NCBI GenBank assembly: GCA_016702415.1
Contig: JADJEA010000001.1
Coordinates: forward strand, 1,681,824 to 1,745,823
Reading direction: 5' to 3'
Length of the DNA stretch: 64,000 nt
Origin: Nostocoides sp.
GTDB lineage: Bacteria; Actinomycetota; Actinomycetes; Actinomycetales; Dermatophilaceae
A program made the translations under genes and the position numbers. The notes beneath the pieces are model-generated. The model ran no database searches and was not told the DNA's origin. It saw nothing but the letters and a program-made list of their open reading frames with translations. Below are positions 1 to 9,195 of this stretch, piece by piece. Numbering within the stretch: the stretch's first letter is position 1; every line of letters begins with the position of its first letter.

Positions 1-2
1 GG

Positions 3-1859
3 GCGCGCCGCCTGCTTCCCGCTGCGCTCGCGGCCCTCGTCGGCGCCGCCGTCATCCTCCTGCTGGCGCTGCCCCGCAGTCGGTGGCCGTCGGGTGGCCG
101 GGACATCGTCGCCAGCGCGACCTATCTCGTGAACTGGCGGATGGCGGCGCAATCGGTGGATTATCTGTCCGCCGATGTCCTGCCGAGCCCGGTCCAGCAC
201 TTCTGGAGCCTCTCGGTGGAGGAGCAGTTCTACCTGTTGTGGCCCCTGCTCTGCCTCGGCTGTGCCGTCCTTGCCGCGCGGCTGGGCTGGTCCATGGCGC
301 GCACGGTTCTGTGGGCGAGCGCCGGCGTCCTTCTCCTGTCGCTGGCCACGTCCCTGACGTGGACCAGCAGATCCGGCCCCGCGGCCTATTTCGTGACACC
401 GACGCGAGTGTGGGAACTCGCCCTTGGCTCCGTCGTCGCGTGCGTGCCCGCGTTGGGGGGTCGGTTGGGCGCGCGCTGGGCGCGACTCGGGGCATGGGGG
501 GGTCTCGCCCTGATTACCGCCGGTGTCCTCCTGATCCGAGCCGACGCCCCGTTCCCGGGATGGCGGGCACTCATCCCGACGGTGGGCACGGCTTTGCTGC
601 TCTGGTGTTGTCCGGCCACGCCCACCGGGGGACCCGGACGGCTCCTCGCGCTAGCGCCGATGCAGTGGCTCGGCAGGCTGTCCTACAGCGTCTATCTGTG
701 GCATTGGCCGTTCATCGTCGTCGCCATGGCGTGGACCTCGACCACCACCCACCCACCGCTCGGGGCGGGACTCCTGGCCGCCGCCGCGGCGCTGGTGCCG
801 GCCTGGCTGTCTTTCCGCTTCGTCGAGGACCCCGTCCGTCGGCATGCGGACGCCTTGCCGGCCAACCGCCGCGACGCCGCCTCGCTCTATTTGGGGGCTA
901 CTAACTCTGTTGCGGCCGCCCTCACCGGGATCGTCGTCCTGACCTTCGCGTGGCCCGCCACGGGGCTGCCGTCGACGATCCGATGGGCGGTTCCCGACGA
1001 CGTGTATGCCGTCCGCGGCCCGATCGGCGCCCAGGTCCTCGGGGATCACCCGACGACGTCCCCGGCCGGCGCGGTCCAGGACCGCGCGCCGGGCGCAATC
1101 CCCAGTCTGGACCGGGTCGCCCTCGACACCGGAACGGTCGACACGCGGGACCCGTGCACGACCGATCTCGAGGCCACGACACCCGTGGAGTGCCCGGTCG
1201 GGGATCCACGCGGGACGAAGCTTCTGGTGGTCGTCGGTGATTCGCACGCGAAACAGTGGCTCCCGGCGCTCGACGTCATCGCGAAGCAGCGGCATTGGCG
1301 CGTCATCGGGCTGACCAAGTCCTCCTGCCCCCCGCTGGACGGGATGGTGTTGCCGCGTGCGGGCCAAGCGGGCGGCTACACCCAGTGCGTCGCCTGGAAT
1401 CAGCAGGTCGCCACCCTGATCGCGTCCCTGCGCCCCACTGTGATCGTGACGAGTTGGGCTCGCTATTCGGTCGACGAGGGTAGTTTCGAACGTGCCGCGT
1501 CCCGGGCTCTGACCGGCTACGTCCGCGCCACCGGAGCCTCGGTCGTCCTCATACACGACACCCCCCGCCCCACGCAGAATATGGCGGAATGCCTTCTCGC
1601 CCACCCGGACCACCAGTCGGCGTGCGCCTTCTCCCGGGCCGACGGCACCGGGCGCAATGGCACCGCTCAGGCGGATGTCCTCGCCGCCAATCCGAGCTTC
1701 ACCGGCGTCGGCCTGACCGACTACATCTGCCCGCGCGCGATGTGCGCTCCCGTCATCGGCGGTGTCGTGGTGTACCGCGACTCCAACCATCTGACCGACA
1801 CCTATGTCCGGTCGTTGACCGACCGCGTGCGTGTGGCACTCGCTGCTGTCGGCTTCTGA
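3..1859 (+). CDS. Acyltransferase-3 / SGNH-esterase fusion (OafA-like), 5' end outside window
   Basis: The frame is already open at base 3 with no start codon, so the gene begins upstream; 618 residues are visible. The N-terminal part is an acyltransferase-3 membrane domain: it opens with RRLLPAALAALV and carries the family motif FWSLSVEEQFYLLWP near visible residue 66, followed by a series of hydrophobic segments to about residue 310. The C-terminal part from about residue 400 is an SGNH esterase-type domain, with the nucleophile block VVGDSHAKQW (Ser about residue 414) and a terminal DSNHLTD carrying the Asp/His pair. Proteins of this two-domain type O-acetylate cell-surface polysaccharides: the membrane domain moves acetyl groups outward and the SGNH domain transfers them. 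The acceptor glycan here is unknown. The family call is firm. Confidence 0.9.
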   Translation, partial: ARRLLPAALAALVGAAVILLLALPRSRWPSGGRDIVASATYLVNWRMAAQSVDYLSADVLPSPVQHFWSLSVEEQFYLLWPLLCLGCAVLAARLGWSMARTVLWASAGVLLLSLATSLTWTSRSGPAAYFVTPTRVWELALGSVVACVPALGGRLGARWARLGAWGGLALITAGVLLIRADAPFPGWRALIPTVGTALLLWCCPATPTGGPGRLLALAPMQWLGRLSYSVYLWHWPFIVVAMAWTSTTTHPPLGAGLLAAAAALVPAWLSFRFVEDPVRRHADALPANRRDAASLYLGATNSVAAALTGIVVLTFAWPATGLPSTIRWAVPDDVYAVRGPIGAQVLGDHPTTSPAGAVQDRAPGAIPSLDRVALDTGTVDTRDPCTTDLEATTPVECPVGDPRGTKLLVVVGDSHAKQWLPALDVIAKQRHWRVIGLTKSSCPPLDGMVLPRAGQAGGYTQCVAWNQQVATLIASLRPTVIVTSWARYSVDEGSFERAASRALTGYVRATGASVVLIHDTPRPTQNMAECLLAHPDHQSACAFSRADGTGRNGTAQADVLAANPSFTGVGLTDYICPRAMCAPVIGGVVVYRDSNHLTDTYVRSLTDRVRVALAAVGF

Positions 1860-1907
1860 CCCCGGGTATGCCGCGCCAACCCCACCCGACGCCTCCTCCG
1901 GATCCGG

Positions 1908-2335
1908 TCAGCCCCACCAGAACGACGTGGCGATGAGGGCGTAGACCGCCAGCAGGGAGGCACCCTCGGCCCAGGTCGACTCCCCGTCGAAGGTGATGAA
2001 TGGCGGCGCGCGACGCTGGGCGGATGACCGACGACGCTCGGCGGTTGGCGGGGATGGCATTTCCCGCGATAGCCACGACGACGAGGCCCGCGAACGCCTC
2101 GGAAATCCCCATGGTGCTCATCGCCGGCTCCAGCGCGTGGACGAACCAGTCGGAGACGAAGGCGGCCAGGACGGCCGCCACCGCGAGCAGCCCCACCGCG
2201 ACGGCCAAGGGCCAGCGGGGCTCTTCCTGCTCCAGCGCCGGCTCCGCCGGGCCCTCGGACCCGCGGCGCAGGGAGGGTCACCAGGAAAACCGCGAGCAAC
2301 ACGACGGAGGCGATGGGGGAGGGCGCGAAGCGAGC
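1908..2335 (-). pseudogene. Decayed C-terminal remnant of a Ca2+/H+ antiporter (CaxA/ChaA-like)
   Basis: On the minus strand, pieces in different frames read as the C-terminal half of a CaxA-type cation/proton antiporter. In order they are ASVVLLAVFLV, then RWPLAVAVGLLAV running into FVSDWFVHALEP and EAFAGLVVVAIAGNA, then the ending ITFDGESTWAEGAS and ATSFWWG before a stop. The SDWF, SEAFAGLVVVAIAGNA and FDGESTW blocks are typical of this family. The N-terminal half is missing, at least one frameshift separates the first two pieces, and the helices normally found between IAGNA and ITFDG are deleted. The remnant lies between the acyltransferase gene and the aspS promoter. It cannot make a working transporter. 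Confidence 0.75.
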
Positions 2336-2377
2336 GGGCTGAAGCGAAGTGAGGGGGCGGGGCGGCATACCGGTCCG

Positions 2378-2383
2378 TAGAAT
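2378..2383 (+). promoter_or_regulatory. Putative -10 box (TAGAAT) of aspS
   Basis: TAGAAT fits the actinobacterial TANNNT -10 consensus and lies 41 bases before the aspS GTG start, which would give a leader of about 35 bases containing the GAGGAAAC ribosome binding site. No convincing -35 box was seen. Confidence 0.45.
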
Positions 2384-2424
2384 CGGGCACGACAACCCCC
2401 CGAGACCCCGAGGAAACAGACTCC

Positions 2425-4236
2425 GTGCTGCGCACCCATCACGCCGGCGCCCTGCGGCCCGACGACATCGACCAGACCGTCACCCTCACCGGGTGGGTGG
2501 CCAAACGGCGCGATCACGGTGGGGTGGCCTTCCTCGATTTGCGCGACGCCAGCGGCATCGTCCAGGTCGTCGCGCGCGACGAGGTCCTCACCGGGGCGGC
2601 GCACGACCTGCGCAACGAGTACTGCGTCCGGGTCGGTGGCCGCGTCGTGGCCCGGTCGGAGCGGAATATCAACCCCGAGCTGCCCACCGGTGCGATCGAG
2701 GTCGTCGCCGAGGTGATCGAGGTGCTCAACCCGAGCGACCCGCTGCCCTTCCAGATCGACGAGCGGGTCAGCGTGGGGGAGGAGGCCCGGCTGAAGCACC
2801 GGTATCTCGACCTGCGCCGTCCCGGTGCGCACTCCGCCGGCACCGGCCTGCGGCTGCGCTCGAAGGTCAACGCTGCCGCCCGAGCGGTGCTGGCCGAGCG
2901 TGATTTCGTCGAGATCGAGACCCCCACCCTCACCCGGTCGACACCCGAGGGGGCCCGGGACTTCGTTGTCCCCGCGCGACTGTCGCCGGGCTCCTGGTAT
3001 GCCCTGCCGCAGAGCCCCCAGCTGTTCAAGCAGCTGCTGATGGTCGCCGGGATGGAGCGCTACTACCAGATCGCGCGCTGCTATCGGGATGAGGACTTCC
3101 GGGCCGACCGGCAACCGGAGTTCACCCAACTCGACATCGAGATGAGCTTCGTCACCCAGGACGATGTCATCGAACTCGGCGAGGCCATCGCCAAGGCGCT
3201 GTGGGCCGTCATCGGGGTCGACCTGGCCACCCCCTTCCCCCGGATGACGTATGCCGACGCCCTCGCCCGGTTCGGTAGCGACAAGCCCGACCTGCGTTTC
3301 GGTCTCGAGCTGACCGACTGCACGGGCTATTTCGCCCACACGACCTTCCGGGTCTTCCAGGCGCCCTATGTCGGTGCCGTCGTCATGCCCGGCGGAGCCG
3401 GGCAGCCGCGCAAGGTCCTCGACGGGTGGCAGGAGTTCGCCCGGCAGCGGGGAGCCAAGGGCCTCGCCTATGTCCTTGTCCTGGATGACGGTTCGCTGGG
3501 CGGCCCGGTCGCCAAGAATCTCTCGGCGGCGGAGGCGGCCGGATTGGCGCAGCACGTCGGGGCTACGCCCGGCGACTGCATCTTCTTCGCGGCCGGGCCC
3601 GCGAAGTCGGCCCGGGCCCTGCTCGGGGCGACGCGGCTCGAGATCGCCCGGCGCGGGGACCTGATCCCACCGGACTCGTGGTCGCTGCTCTGGGTCATCG
3701 ACGCGCCCCTCTTCGAACCGGCCGACGAGGCGGTCGCAGCGGGGGATGTCGCCGTCGGCGGCGGGACCTGGACCGCGGTGCACCACGCCTTCACCTCGCC
3801 CCAGGACCGCTTCCTCGACGCCCTCGAGAGCGACCCCGGATCGGCCCTGGCCTACGCCTACGACATGGTCTGCAATGGCAACGAGATCGGGGGCGGCTCG
3901 ATCCGTATCCACCGCCGCGAGGTTCAGGAGCGCGTCTTCGCCATCATGGGCCTGACGCCGCAGCAGGCGCAGGAGAAGTTCGGCTTCCTCCTCGACGCCT
4001 TCCGCTTCGGTGCCCCTCCGCACGGCGGCATCGCCTTCGGGTGGGACCGGATTGTCATGCTCCTCGGCGGCTATGACTCGATCCGCGACGTCATCGCGTT
4101 CCCCAAGTCCGGGGGTGGCTACGACCCGCTCACCGAGGCTCCGGCCCCGATCACGCCGGAGCAGCGCAAGGAGGCCGGGATCGACGCCGTCCCCGCGAGC
4201 CCGAGCCAGGCAGGCCCGGAGGATGCCGGCCGGTGA
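2425..4236 (+). CDS. aspS: Aspartate--tRNA ligase
   Basis: This class IIb aminoacyl-tRNA synthetase attaches aspartate to its tRNA; 603 residues, the usual bacterial length. The N-terminal OB-fold anticodon-binding domain (VTLTGWVAKRRDHGGVAFLD) is followed by the catalytic core with motif 2 (RCYRDEDFRADRQPEF), the bacterial insertion domain and motif 3 (GIAFGWDRIVML). The GTG start is chosen because the conserved MLRTHHAG opening begins there, behind GAGGAAAC. It leads a three-gene unit: its stop overlaps the start of the Nudix gene. The sequence does not settle whether the enzyme also charges tRNA-Asn; that depends on whether the genome has asnS and gatCAB. Confidence 0.97.
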   Translation: MLRTHHAGALRPDDIDQTVTLTGWVAKRRDHGGVAFLDLRDASGIVQVVARDEVLTGAAHDLRNEYCVRVGGRVVARSERNINPELPTGAIEVVAEVIEVLNPSDPLPFQIDERVSVGEEARLKHRYLDLRRPGAHSAGTGLRLRSKVNAAARAVLAERDFVEIETPTLTRSTPEGARDFVVPARLSPGSWYALPQSPQLFKQLLMVAGMERYYQIARCYRDEDFRADRQPEFTQLDIEMSFVTQDDVIELGEAIAKALWAVIGVDLATPFPRMTYADALARFGSDKPDLRFGLELTDCTGYFAHTTFRVFQAPYVGAVVMPGGAGQPRKVLDGWQEFARQRGAKGLAYVLVLDDGSLGGPVAKNLSAAEAAGLAQHVGATPGDCIFFAAGPAKSARALLGATRLEIARRGDLIPPDSWSLLWVIDAPLFEPADEAVAAGDVAVGGGTWTAVHHAFTSPQDRFLDALESDPGSALAYAYDMVCNGNEIGGGSIRIHRREVQERVFAIMGLTPQQAQEKFGFLLDAFRFGAPPHGGIAFGWDRIVMLLGGYDSIRDVIAFPKSGGGYDPLTEAPAPITPEQRKEAGIDAVPASPSQAGPEDAGR

Positions 4237-4715
4237 GCCCGGGCGCGCCCGCGCGGCGCACTCGCACGAGCGCGGGCTTGCTGCCCATCCACGACGGTCC
4301 CGACGGCCTGCTCGTCTTCATCGCCCACCTGGGCGGGCCGCTGTGGGCGCGCAAGGACGCGCGGGCGTGGTCGATCGTCAAGGGTGAGTTCGATCCCGCC
4401 GTCGAGTCGCCGGCCGCTGCCGCCGCCCGCGAGTGGGTCGAGGAAACCGGGACTCCGGTGCCGGACGGGGAGTGGATCGACCTCGGGACCGTGCGTCAGT
4501 CGGGTGGCAAGACCGTCCAGGGGTATGCCGTGCCCGCCCCCCTCGACCTCGCCCTCGTCACCTCGAGCCCCGTCACGATGGAGTGGCCGCCGCGCTCGGG
4601 GCGGAGCCTGACCTTCCCGGAGATCGACCGCGCGCAGTGGTGCGATCTGGCGACTGCCCGGGTGCGGTTGATCGCCGCACAGGTCGCTTTCCTCGACCGG
4701 CTCCCGGCGCGGTGA
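4233..4715 (+). CDS. Nudix hydrolase
   Basis: A 160-residue single-domain Nudix protein. The Nudix box lies around residues 50-72, with the metal-binding core REWVEETGT preceded by a Gly/Glu pair (GEFDPAVE), matching the consensus apart from one extra residue in the first spacing. The early segment with WSIVKGEFD is typical of the small Nudix proteins that hydrolyse nucleoside-diphosphate-linked compounds. The substrate cannot be read from the sequence. The GTG start overlaps the aspS stop, and its own stop overlaps the next GTG (both GTGA), so the three genes are translationally coupled. Confidence 0.85.
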   Translation: MSPGAPARRTRTSAGLLPIHDGPDGLLVFIAHLGGPLWARKDARAWSIVKGEFDPAVESPAAAAAREWVEETGTPVPDGEWIDLGTVRQSGGKTVQGYAVPAPLDLALVTSSPVTMEWPPRSGRSLTFPEIDRAQWCDLATARVRLIAAQVAFLDRLPAR

Positions 4716-5599
4716 GCCTGCCCCGCCGCGGGGTCGACCTCGCTGCCCTGCTCGCCCGAATGGACCCGACGCTCGCCGGCGTCGCCATCAGCGAGATCGG
4801 GGAGGGCTGGGACAACCACGCGTATGCCGTGGACGCCCCCGGGCGGCCGCAGCTGGTCCTGCGGGTGTCCAAGCTCCTCGACGTCGAGGACCGGCGGGAG
4901 GTCGCCGGTCGCGATCGGGTGACGTTAGCGTTCATCCGCCGTCACACGGCGGTGGCGACGAACGCCGTGGTCGCGTGCGACCTGGACGAGGGGGCACTCC
5001 TGCTCACGCACGTTCCCGGCGTTCCCGTTGGAGAGGTCGAGCTGCGGGATCCGCGCGGCTTCGGCACCGAGATCGGCCGGATGCTCGTCGACCTGCATGC
5101 CGCCCCCGCGGGGGACCTGGGGCCGGAGTGGGTGGCGGTGGACCCGGAGGGGTGGCTGCGGCATACGGCCGATGAACTCGACCGGGTGGGGGACCGGATT
5201 CCGGTGGCGGACAGGGCCGCGTTCGCGGCCTTCCTCGCCAGGCCCGCGCCAGCCGCACCCGGGCGAAAGGTGCTCTGCCACAATGATCTCGGCGAAGACC
5301 ACCTCCTCGTCGACCCCCGGACGCAGAGGCTGACGGGCATCATCGATGTCAGCGACGCCGTCGTCGGGGACCCGGCCCGGGACTTCGCTCTCCTGCTCCT
5401 CGACCTCGGGGAGGAGACGCTCGCGGGGGCGCTCGCGGCATACGGCCAGGAGGACCCGGGGTTGGCGGCGCGGGCGGGGTGGTTCGCCGTGCGGGCCGGG
5501 CTCGCCGGACTCGCCTGGCGGCTGCGCGCCGAGCAATCCGACGCGACGGCGGCACTGGAGCGGCTGCGGCGGGTCCTGGGGCGCTGCGGGAGCGCGTGA
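4712..5599 (+). CDS. Aminoglycoside/choline kinase-like phosphotransferase (APH family)
   Basis: About 295 residues from the GTG that overlaps the preceding Nudix stop; the open frame extends further upstream but runs over the Nudix gene. Kinase-fold landmarks are an N-lobe with LVLRVSK (the ATP-anchoring Lys region), the catalytic loop HNDLGEDHLLVD, which is the APH-type HxDxxxxN variant, and the metal-binding IIDVSDAVVGDPARDFA. This is the layout of the APH superfamily, which phosphorylates small hydroxylated substrates such as antibiotics, choline, homoserine or methylthioribose. The substrate is not determined. Coupling to aspS and a Nudix gene argues for a housekeeping role over drug resistance. 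It is convergent with the MMPL exporter gene. Confidence 0.8.
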   Translation: MSLPRRGVDLAALLARMDPTLAGVAISEIGEGWDNHAYAVDAPGRPQLVLRVSKLLDVEDRREVAGRDRVTLAFIRRHTAVATNAVVACDLDEGALLLTHVPGVPVGEVELRDPRGFGTEIGRMLVDLHAAPAGDLGPEWVAVDPEGWLRHTADELDRVGDRIPVADRAAFAAFLARPAPAAPGRKVLCHNDLGEDHLLVDPRTQRLTGIIDVSDAVVGDPARDFALLLLDLGEETLAGALAAYGQEDPGLAARAGWFAVRAGLAGLAWRLRAEQSDATAALERLRRVLGRCGSA

Positions 5600-5644
5600 C
5601 CGCCGTGACGATCGGCTGGTCGACCTCCTCGGGTCGCCCGTGGG

Positions 5645-7882
5645 TCAGCCGACGATCCCCCAGCGGTCATGCCACCGGCGCAGACGCCGCGGCGCCCACC
5701 AATTGAGGGGACCGAGCACCGACATCGTCGCGGGGACGAGCAGCATCCGGACGATCGTGGCGTCGACGGCGATGGCGATGGTCAGGGCCACCCCGACTTG
5801 TTTCATCACCAAGAGATCGGCCGTGGCGAAGCCCGCGAAGACGATGATCATCAGCAGCGCGGCCGAGGTGATGATGCGCCCGGAGCGCTGCAGCCCCAGC
5901 CGGACGGCGCCGGCGGTCTCGACTCCTTGCTCGTGCAACTCGACGATGCGCGAGAGGAGGAAGACCTCGTAGTCCATCGAGAGCCCGAACCCGAACGCGA
6001 GCACGAGGACGGGCACGGTGCTCTCGATCGCGCCATTCGAGGTGAAGCGGAGCAGTCCGGAGAGATTGCCCTTCTGGAAGATCCACACCAGGACGCCGAG
6101 GGTCGCCCCGAGGGAGAGGAGATTCATCACGAGCGCTTTGACCGGGACCACGAGTGATCCGGTCATGAGGAAGAGCAGGACGAGGGTGGCCAGGGCCACC
6201 AGCAGTGCCGCCAGGGGCGCCCGAGCCCGGATGACGTCGGTGAAATCGCGCAGGGCGGCGGCCTGCCCGATCGTCCAGGATTCGAAGGGTGGGCGATCGG
6301 CGCGCAGGCTGGCCACGGCGGCCCGCGAGTCCGGTCCGGTCCCGTTGTCTCCGGTCCGTATGCCGAGAGTCACCACCCCCGGCCCCTGCTGGTAGGGCGG
6401 GTCCACCGAGACGACGCCGGGACGGCCCCGGACCTGGACAGCGAAGGCCAACACATCGGCCATCGGCGCTCGGCAGACCAGGACGACCTGCGCCCCGACG
6501 AGATAGGGGTAGTGACGGGAGAGGTCCTCGAAGAACACCCGCTCGGGGGTCCCCCGGGGGAGCAGCCCTCCTCCCGATGAGGTCGTGGCCATGCGCGCGG
6601 CCGGCAGCGCGAGGAGCAGCAGCAGGGTGGTGATGACGGTGACGGCGACCCACGGAATCCGTTGCACGACATGGGCAAGCCGTTCGAAGATGCCGACATC
6701 GGGGGAGGACTCCGGGCGATTGCGCAGCACCCGTCGAGCGCCGGCGACACATGCGGCCGGGGCCAGGGTGAGGCCGACCGCCATGGCGAGAAGGACCACG
6801 CAGACACCCGCAGCACTCAGGGCCCGAATGAACGGGATGTCGAAGACCATCAGTCCGGCCAGCGAAATGGTGACGATGAGGCCGGAGAACACCACCGTTC
6901 GTCCCGCCCGGTGGAGGGTCTGCGCGCAGGCCGCGACGATGTCCTCGCGAGTCAGGTCGGCCGGGGCGATGCCGGGGTTGGCCCGGCCGATCTCCTCCCG
7001 GAAGCGGCTGACGACCAAGAGCCCGTAATCGATGCACAGCCCGAGGCCGAGCACCGTGACAACGTTGACGACCGAGGCGTCCAGGGGCAGGACATAGGAG
7101 AACCCCAGGAGGAGGATCAGCGCCCCGCCGATGGAGGCCACGGCCCCGGCGATGGGGATCGCCGCAGCCACCAGGCCGCCGAAGACGACGATCATGACGA
7201 CGAAGCTGATCGGCAGGGCGATGCCCTCGCCGCGCTGGCCGTCCGTCTTGACCTGGGCGACGATGCGATCGACCAACGGCCGCACCCCGCCACGCTGCGA
7301 ACCGGTCGCGCCGCTCTCGCGCAGGAACCGGTCGAAAACGACGTCGGCCGCGCGGCTGGAGGTGGCCTGAGTCGCGCGGGGGAGGCCGATGTCGAATGCG
7401 ACGACGATGGCGATACCGGGTCGCGGGCTTCCTTGGGCGAGAAAGGGAAATGCGCCGCGGGAGAGGGGTCCGGCGGGCACCGTGAAAGGGCTGGCCACGC
7501 TGGAGACCCCGGGAATCTCGCGCAGGTCGCGCGCGGCTCTCCGTCCGGCGGCGCGCGTGTGCGGGTCGGTGACGTCCACCCCCGAGGCCAGCAGCGTATA
7601 GATCTGATGACTCGGCCGGGCGAACCTGCCGAGCACCTCGCGCCCGGCCTGGTTCTCGCCCGTGACCTGGATGTCGCCGGCGTCGAGCCGTTGGAAGAGA
7701 CCGGAATTGCCGAAGGCACCCAGCGCGGTCGCGAAGCTGAGGACGATCAGGGTCAGCCAGGTGAGGAGGACCTGTCGAGGATGGCGGGCGACCCAGCTGC
7801 CCCATCGGCGCAGCCCACCTCGCTCGGGCGGCCCGCCCGCGGGGGTCGGGCTGGCGGGGCCGGGGTCCGCGGGTGCCGCCAT
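5645..7882 (-). CDS. MMPL/RND-family membrane transporter
   Basis: 745 residues with the duplicated RND layout: one N-terminal membrane segment, a large extracytoplasmic loop, a bundle of about five helices, then the same pattern again. The two proton-relay signatures are present: GLCIDYGLLVVSRFREE in the first half and FGLSMDYEVFLLSRI in the second, each with the Asp-Tyr pair typical of MMPL proteins. Actinobacterial MMPL proteins export lipids or lipid-linked compounds, or act in efflux; the cargo here is unknown. The ATG start gives MAAPADPGPASP, a Pro-rich cytoplasmic leader before the first helix. The gene diverges from the YceH-methyltransferase gene with only about 60 bases between starts. 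Confidence 0.88.
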   Translation of the reverse strand: MAAPADPGPASPTPAGGPPERGGLRRWGSWVARHPRQVLLTWLTLIVLSFATALGAFGNSGLFQRLDAGDIQVTGENQAGREVLGRFARPSHQIYTLLASGVDVTDPHTRAAGRRAARDLREIPGVSSVASPFTVPAGPLSRGAFPFLAQGSPRPGIAIVVAFDIGLPRATQATSSRAADVVFDRFLRESGATGSQRGGVRPLVDRIVAQVKTDGQRGEGIALPISFVVMIVVFGGLVAAAIPIAGAVASIGGALILLLGFSYVLPLDASVVNVVTVLGLGLCIDYGLLVVSRFREEIGRANPGIAPADLTREDIVAACAQTLHRAGRTVVFSGLIVTISLAGLMVFDIPFIRALSAAGVCVVLLAMAVGLTLAPAACVAGARRVLRNRPESSPDVGIFERLAHVVQRIPWVAVTVITTLLLLLALPAARMATTSSGGGLLPRGTPERVFFEDLSRHYPYLVGAQVVLVCRAPMADVLAFAVQVRGRPGVVSVDPPYQQGPGVVTLGIRTGDNGTGPDSRAAVASLRADRPPFESWTIGQAAALRDFTDVIRARAPLAALLVALATLVLLFLMTGSLVVPVKALVMNLLSLGATLGVLVWIFQKGNLSGLLRFTSNGAIESTVPVLVLAFGFGLSMDYEVFLLSRIVELHEQGVETAGAVRLGLQRSGRIITSAALLMIIVFAGFATADLLVMKQVGVALTIAIAVDATIVRMLLVPATMSVLGPLNWWAPRRLRRWHDRWGIVG

Positions 7883-7932
7883 ACCCTCAGCCTGCCATGT
7901 CGACCGGAGGTCGCCGGGGGTCGCCGGCGAGC

Positions 7933-7938
7933 TATCGT
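7933..7938 (+). promoter_or_regulatory. Putative -10 box (TATCGT), leaderless spacing
   Basis: TATCGT ends six bases before the ATG of the YceH-methyltransferase fusion, so transcription would begin at or next to the start codon. No Shine-Dalgarno sequence is present in the gap. Confidence 0.45.
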
Positions 7939-7944
7939 CGGACC

Positions 7945-9159
7945 ATGCCCGACCTGCCCCTGCTCGAGCCCGCCGACCAGCGCGTCCTGGGCGCGCTGAT
8001 GGAGAAGCAGGTCACCGTCCCGGCGAGTTATCCGTTGTCGCTCAACGCCTTGCACACCGCGTGCAATCAGGCGACCAGCCGGGAACCGGTGACGGACTAC
8101 CCCGCGAGCGAGGTCGAGGCGATCGCCCGCCGGCTGAAGGAGCGGGGGTTGTTGCGGACGGTCTGGGCCGGCGGGGGCTCGCGGGTGCTGCGCTATCACC
8201 AGCTCCTCGACGAGGTGCTCGACCTGGACGTCGACGAGAAGGCGCTGATCACTGTGTTGTTGCTGCGGGGGGCGCAGGCACCTGGGGAGCTGAAGACGCG
8301 GACCGAACGACTCCATCCGTTCCGGGATCGCGAGCAGGTCGAGGCATGCCTTGCCGGGCTCGCCGCCCGGGCCGAGCCCTTGGTCCGGCAGCTGGCACGG
8401 CGACCCGGGCAGCACGACCAGCGGTGGATTCACCTCCTCGGGCCGGTTCCCGGTGATCTCGGGCCGGAGCCCACTGCGGAGGTCGACCGCGATAGCGTCC
8501 TCGCGGACGGGGCCGGGGCGCGGGATGTGCGGGTGCGCGCGGCATACGACGCCTGCGCGGTGGGGTATGCCGATGCCCTCACCGACGACCTCGACACCAA
8601 ACCCTTCGACCGCTGGCTGATTGCCGAGGTGGCCGCCGCGGCCACCGGTCCGATCCTGGATGTCGGGACTGGCCCGGGCCAGGTCGCCGCCGCATTGGCC
8701 GCCGCCGGGGCTGAGGTGACCGCCCTCGATCTCTCGCCGGCGATGGTCGAACAGGCCCGGCTGCGCCACCCCGGTCTCGTCGTCGAGGTCGGTGACTTCA
8801 CGCGCGTCCTACGCCCGCCGCACGCCCCGGCCTGGGGGGCAATCACCGCGTGGAATGCGTTCGTCCACGTGAGCGATTCCGAACTGCCGCAGGTGCTTTC
8901 GGCGCTCGGTCGGGTGCTGGACCCCACCGCGCCGCTCGCTTTCTGCGTCTGGGTGGGGGAGGAGATTCGGCATACGGACCAGTGGTATGGCGCGGCCGTG
9001 GACGTCGACATCGTCTTCCACGACCCGGGGCGGGTGCTGGCGGCCGTCGAGGCGGCGGGGTTCGGCCAGGTCCAGTGGTATCTCCGCTCGGCGCTGCCCG
9101 GGGAGACCGCCGCCCAGCATCTCTATGTCGTCGCCCGCAGGATGGCCGCGGCCGGCTGA
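7945..9159 (+). CDS. YceH (DUF480) domain fused to a SAM-dependent methyltransferase
   Basis: 404 residues in two parts. Residues 1 to about 165 are a YceH/DUF480 domain, a tandem winged-helix protein of unknown role: it opens LLEPADQRVLGALMEKQ, with PASYPLSLNAL and ACNQ typical of the family. From about residue 185 a class I methyltransferase follows, with the SAM-binding motif ILDVGTGPGQVAAAL and an acidic post-II segment TALDLSPAMVEQAR. An ordinary YceH protein ends near residue 200, so this is a true fusion in one frame with no internal stop. The ATG sits next to a TANNNT box and no ribosome binding site is visible. The methyl acceptor is unknown. Confidence 0.85.
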   Translation: MPDLPLLEPADQRVLGALMEKQVTVPASYPLSLNALHTACNQATSREPVTDYPASEVEAIARRLKERGLLRTVWAGGGSRVLRYHQLLDEVLDLDVDEKALITVLLLRGAQAPGELKTRTERLHPFRDREQVEACLAGLAARAEPLVRQLARRPGQHDQRWIHLLGPVPGDLGPEPTAEVDRDSVLADGAGARDVRVRAAYDACAVGYADALTDDLDTKPFDRWLIAEVAAAATGPILDVGTGPGQVAAALAAAGAEVTALDLSPAMVEQARLRHPGLVVEVGDFTRVLRPPHAPAWGAITAWNAFVHVSDSELPQVLSALGRVLDPTAPLAFCVWVGEEIRHTDQWYGAAVDVDIVFHDPGRVLAAVEAAGFGQVQWYLRSALPGETAAQHLYVVARRMAAAG

Positions 9160-9183
9160 CCCGGTCGTGCGGCCATCCACGGT

Positions 9184-9189
9184 TAGGCT
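9184..9189 (+). promoter_or_regulatory. Putative -10 box (TAGGCT) of rarA, leaderless spacing
   Basis: TTAGGCT ends six bases before the rarA GTG, the same arrangement as in front of rpe. The gap CTGCCCGC-type sequence has no ribosome binding site, which fits leaderless translation. Confidence 0.55.
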
Positions 9190-9195
9190 GCCCGC

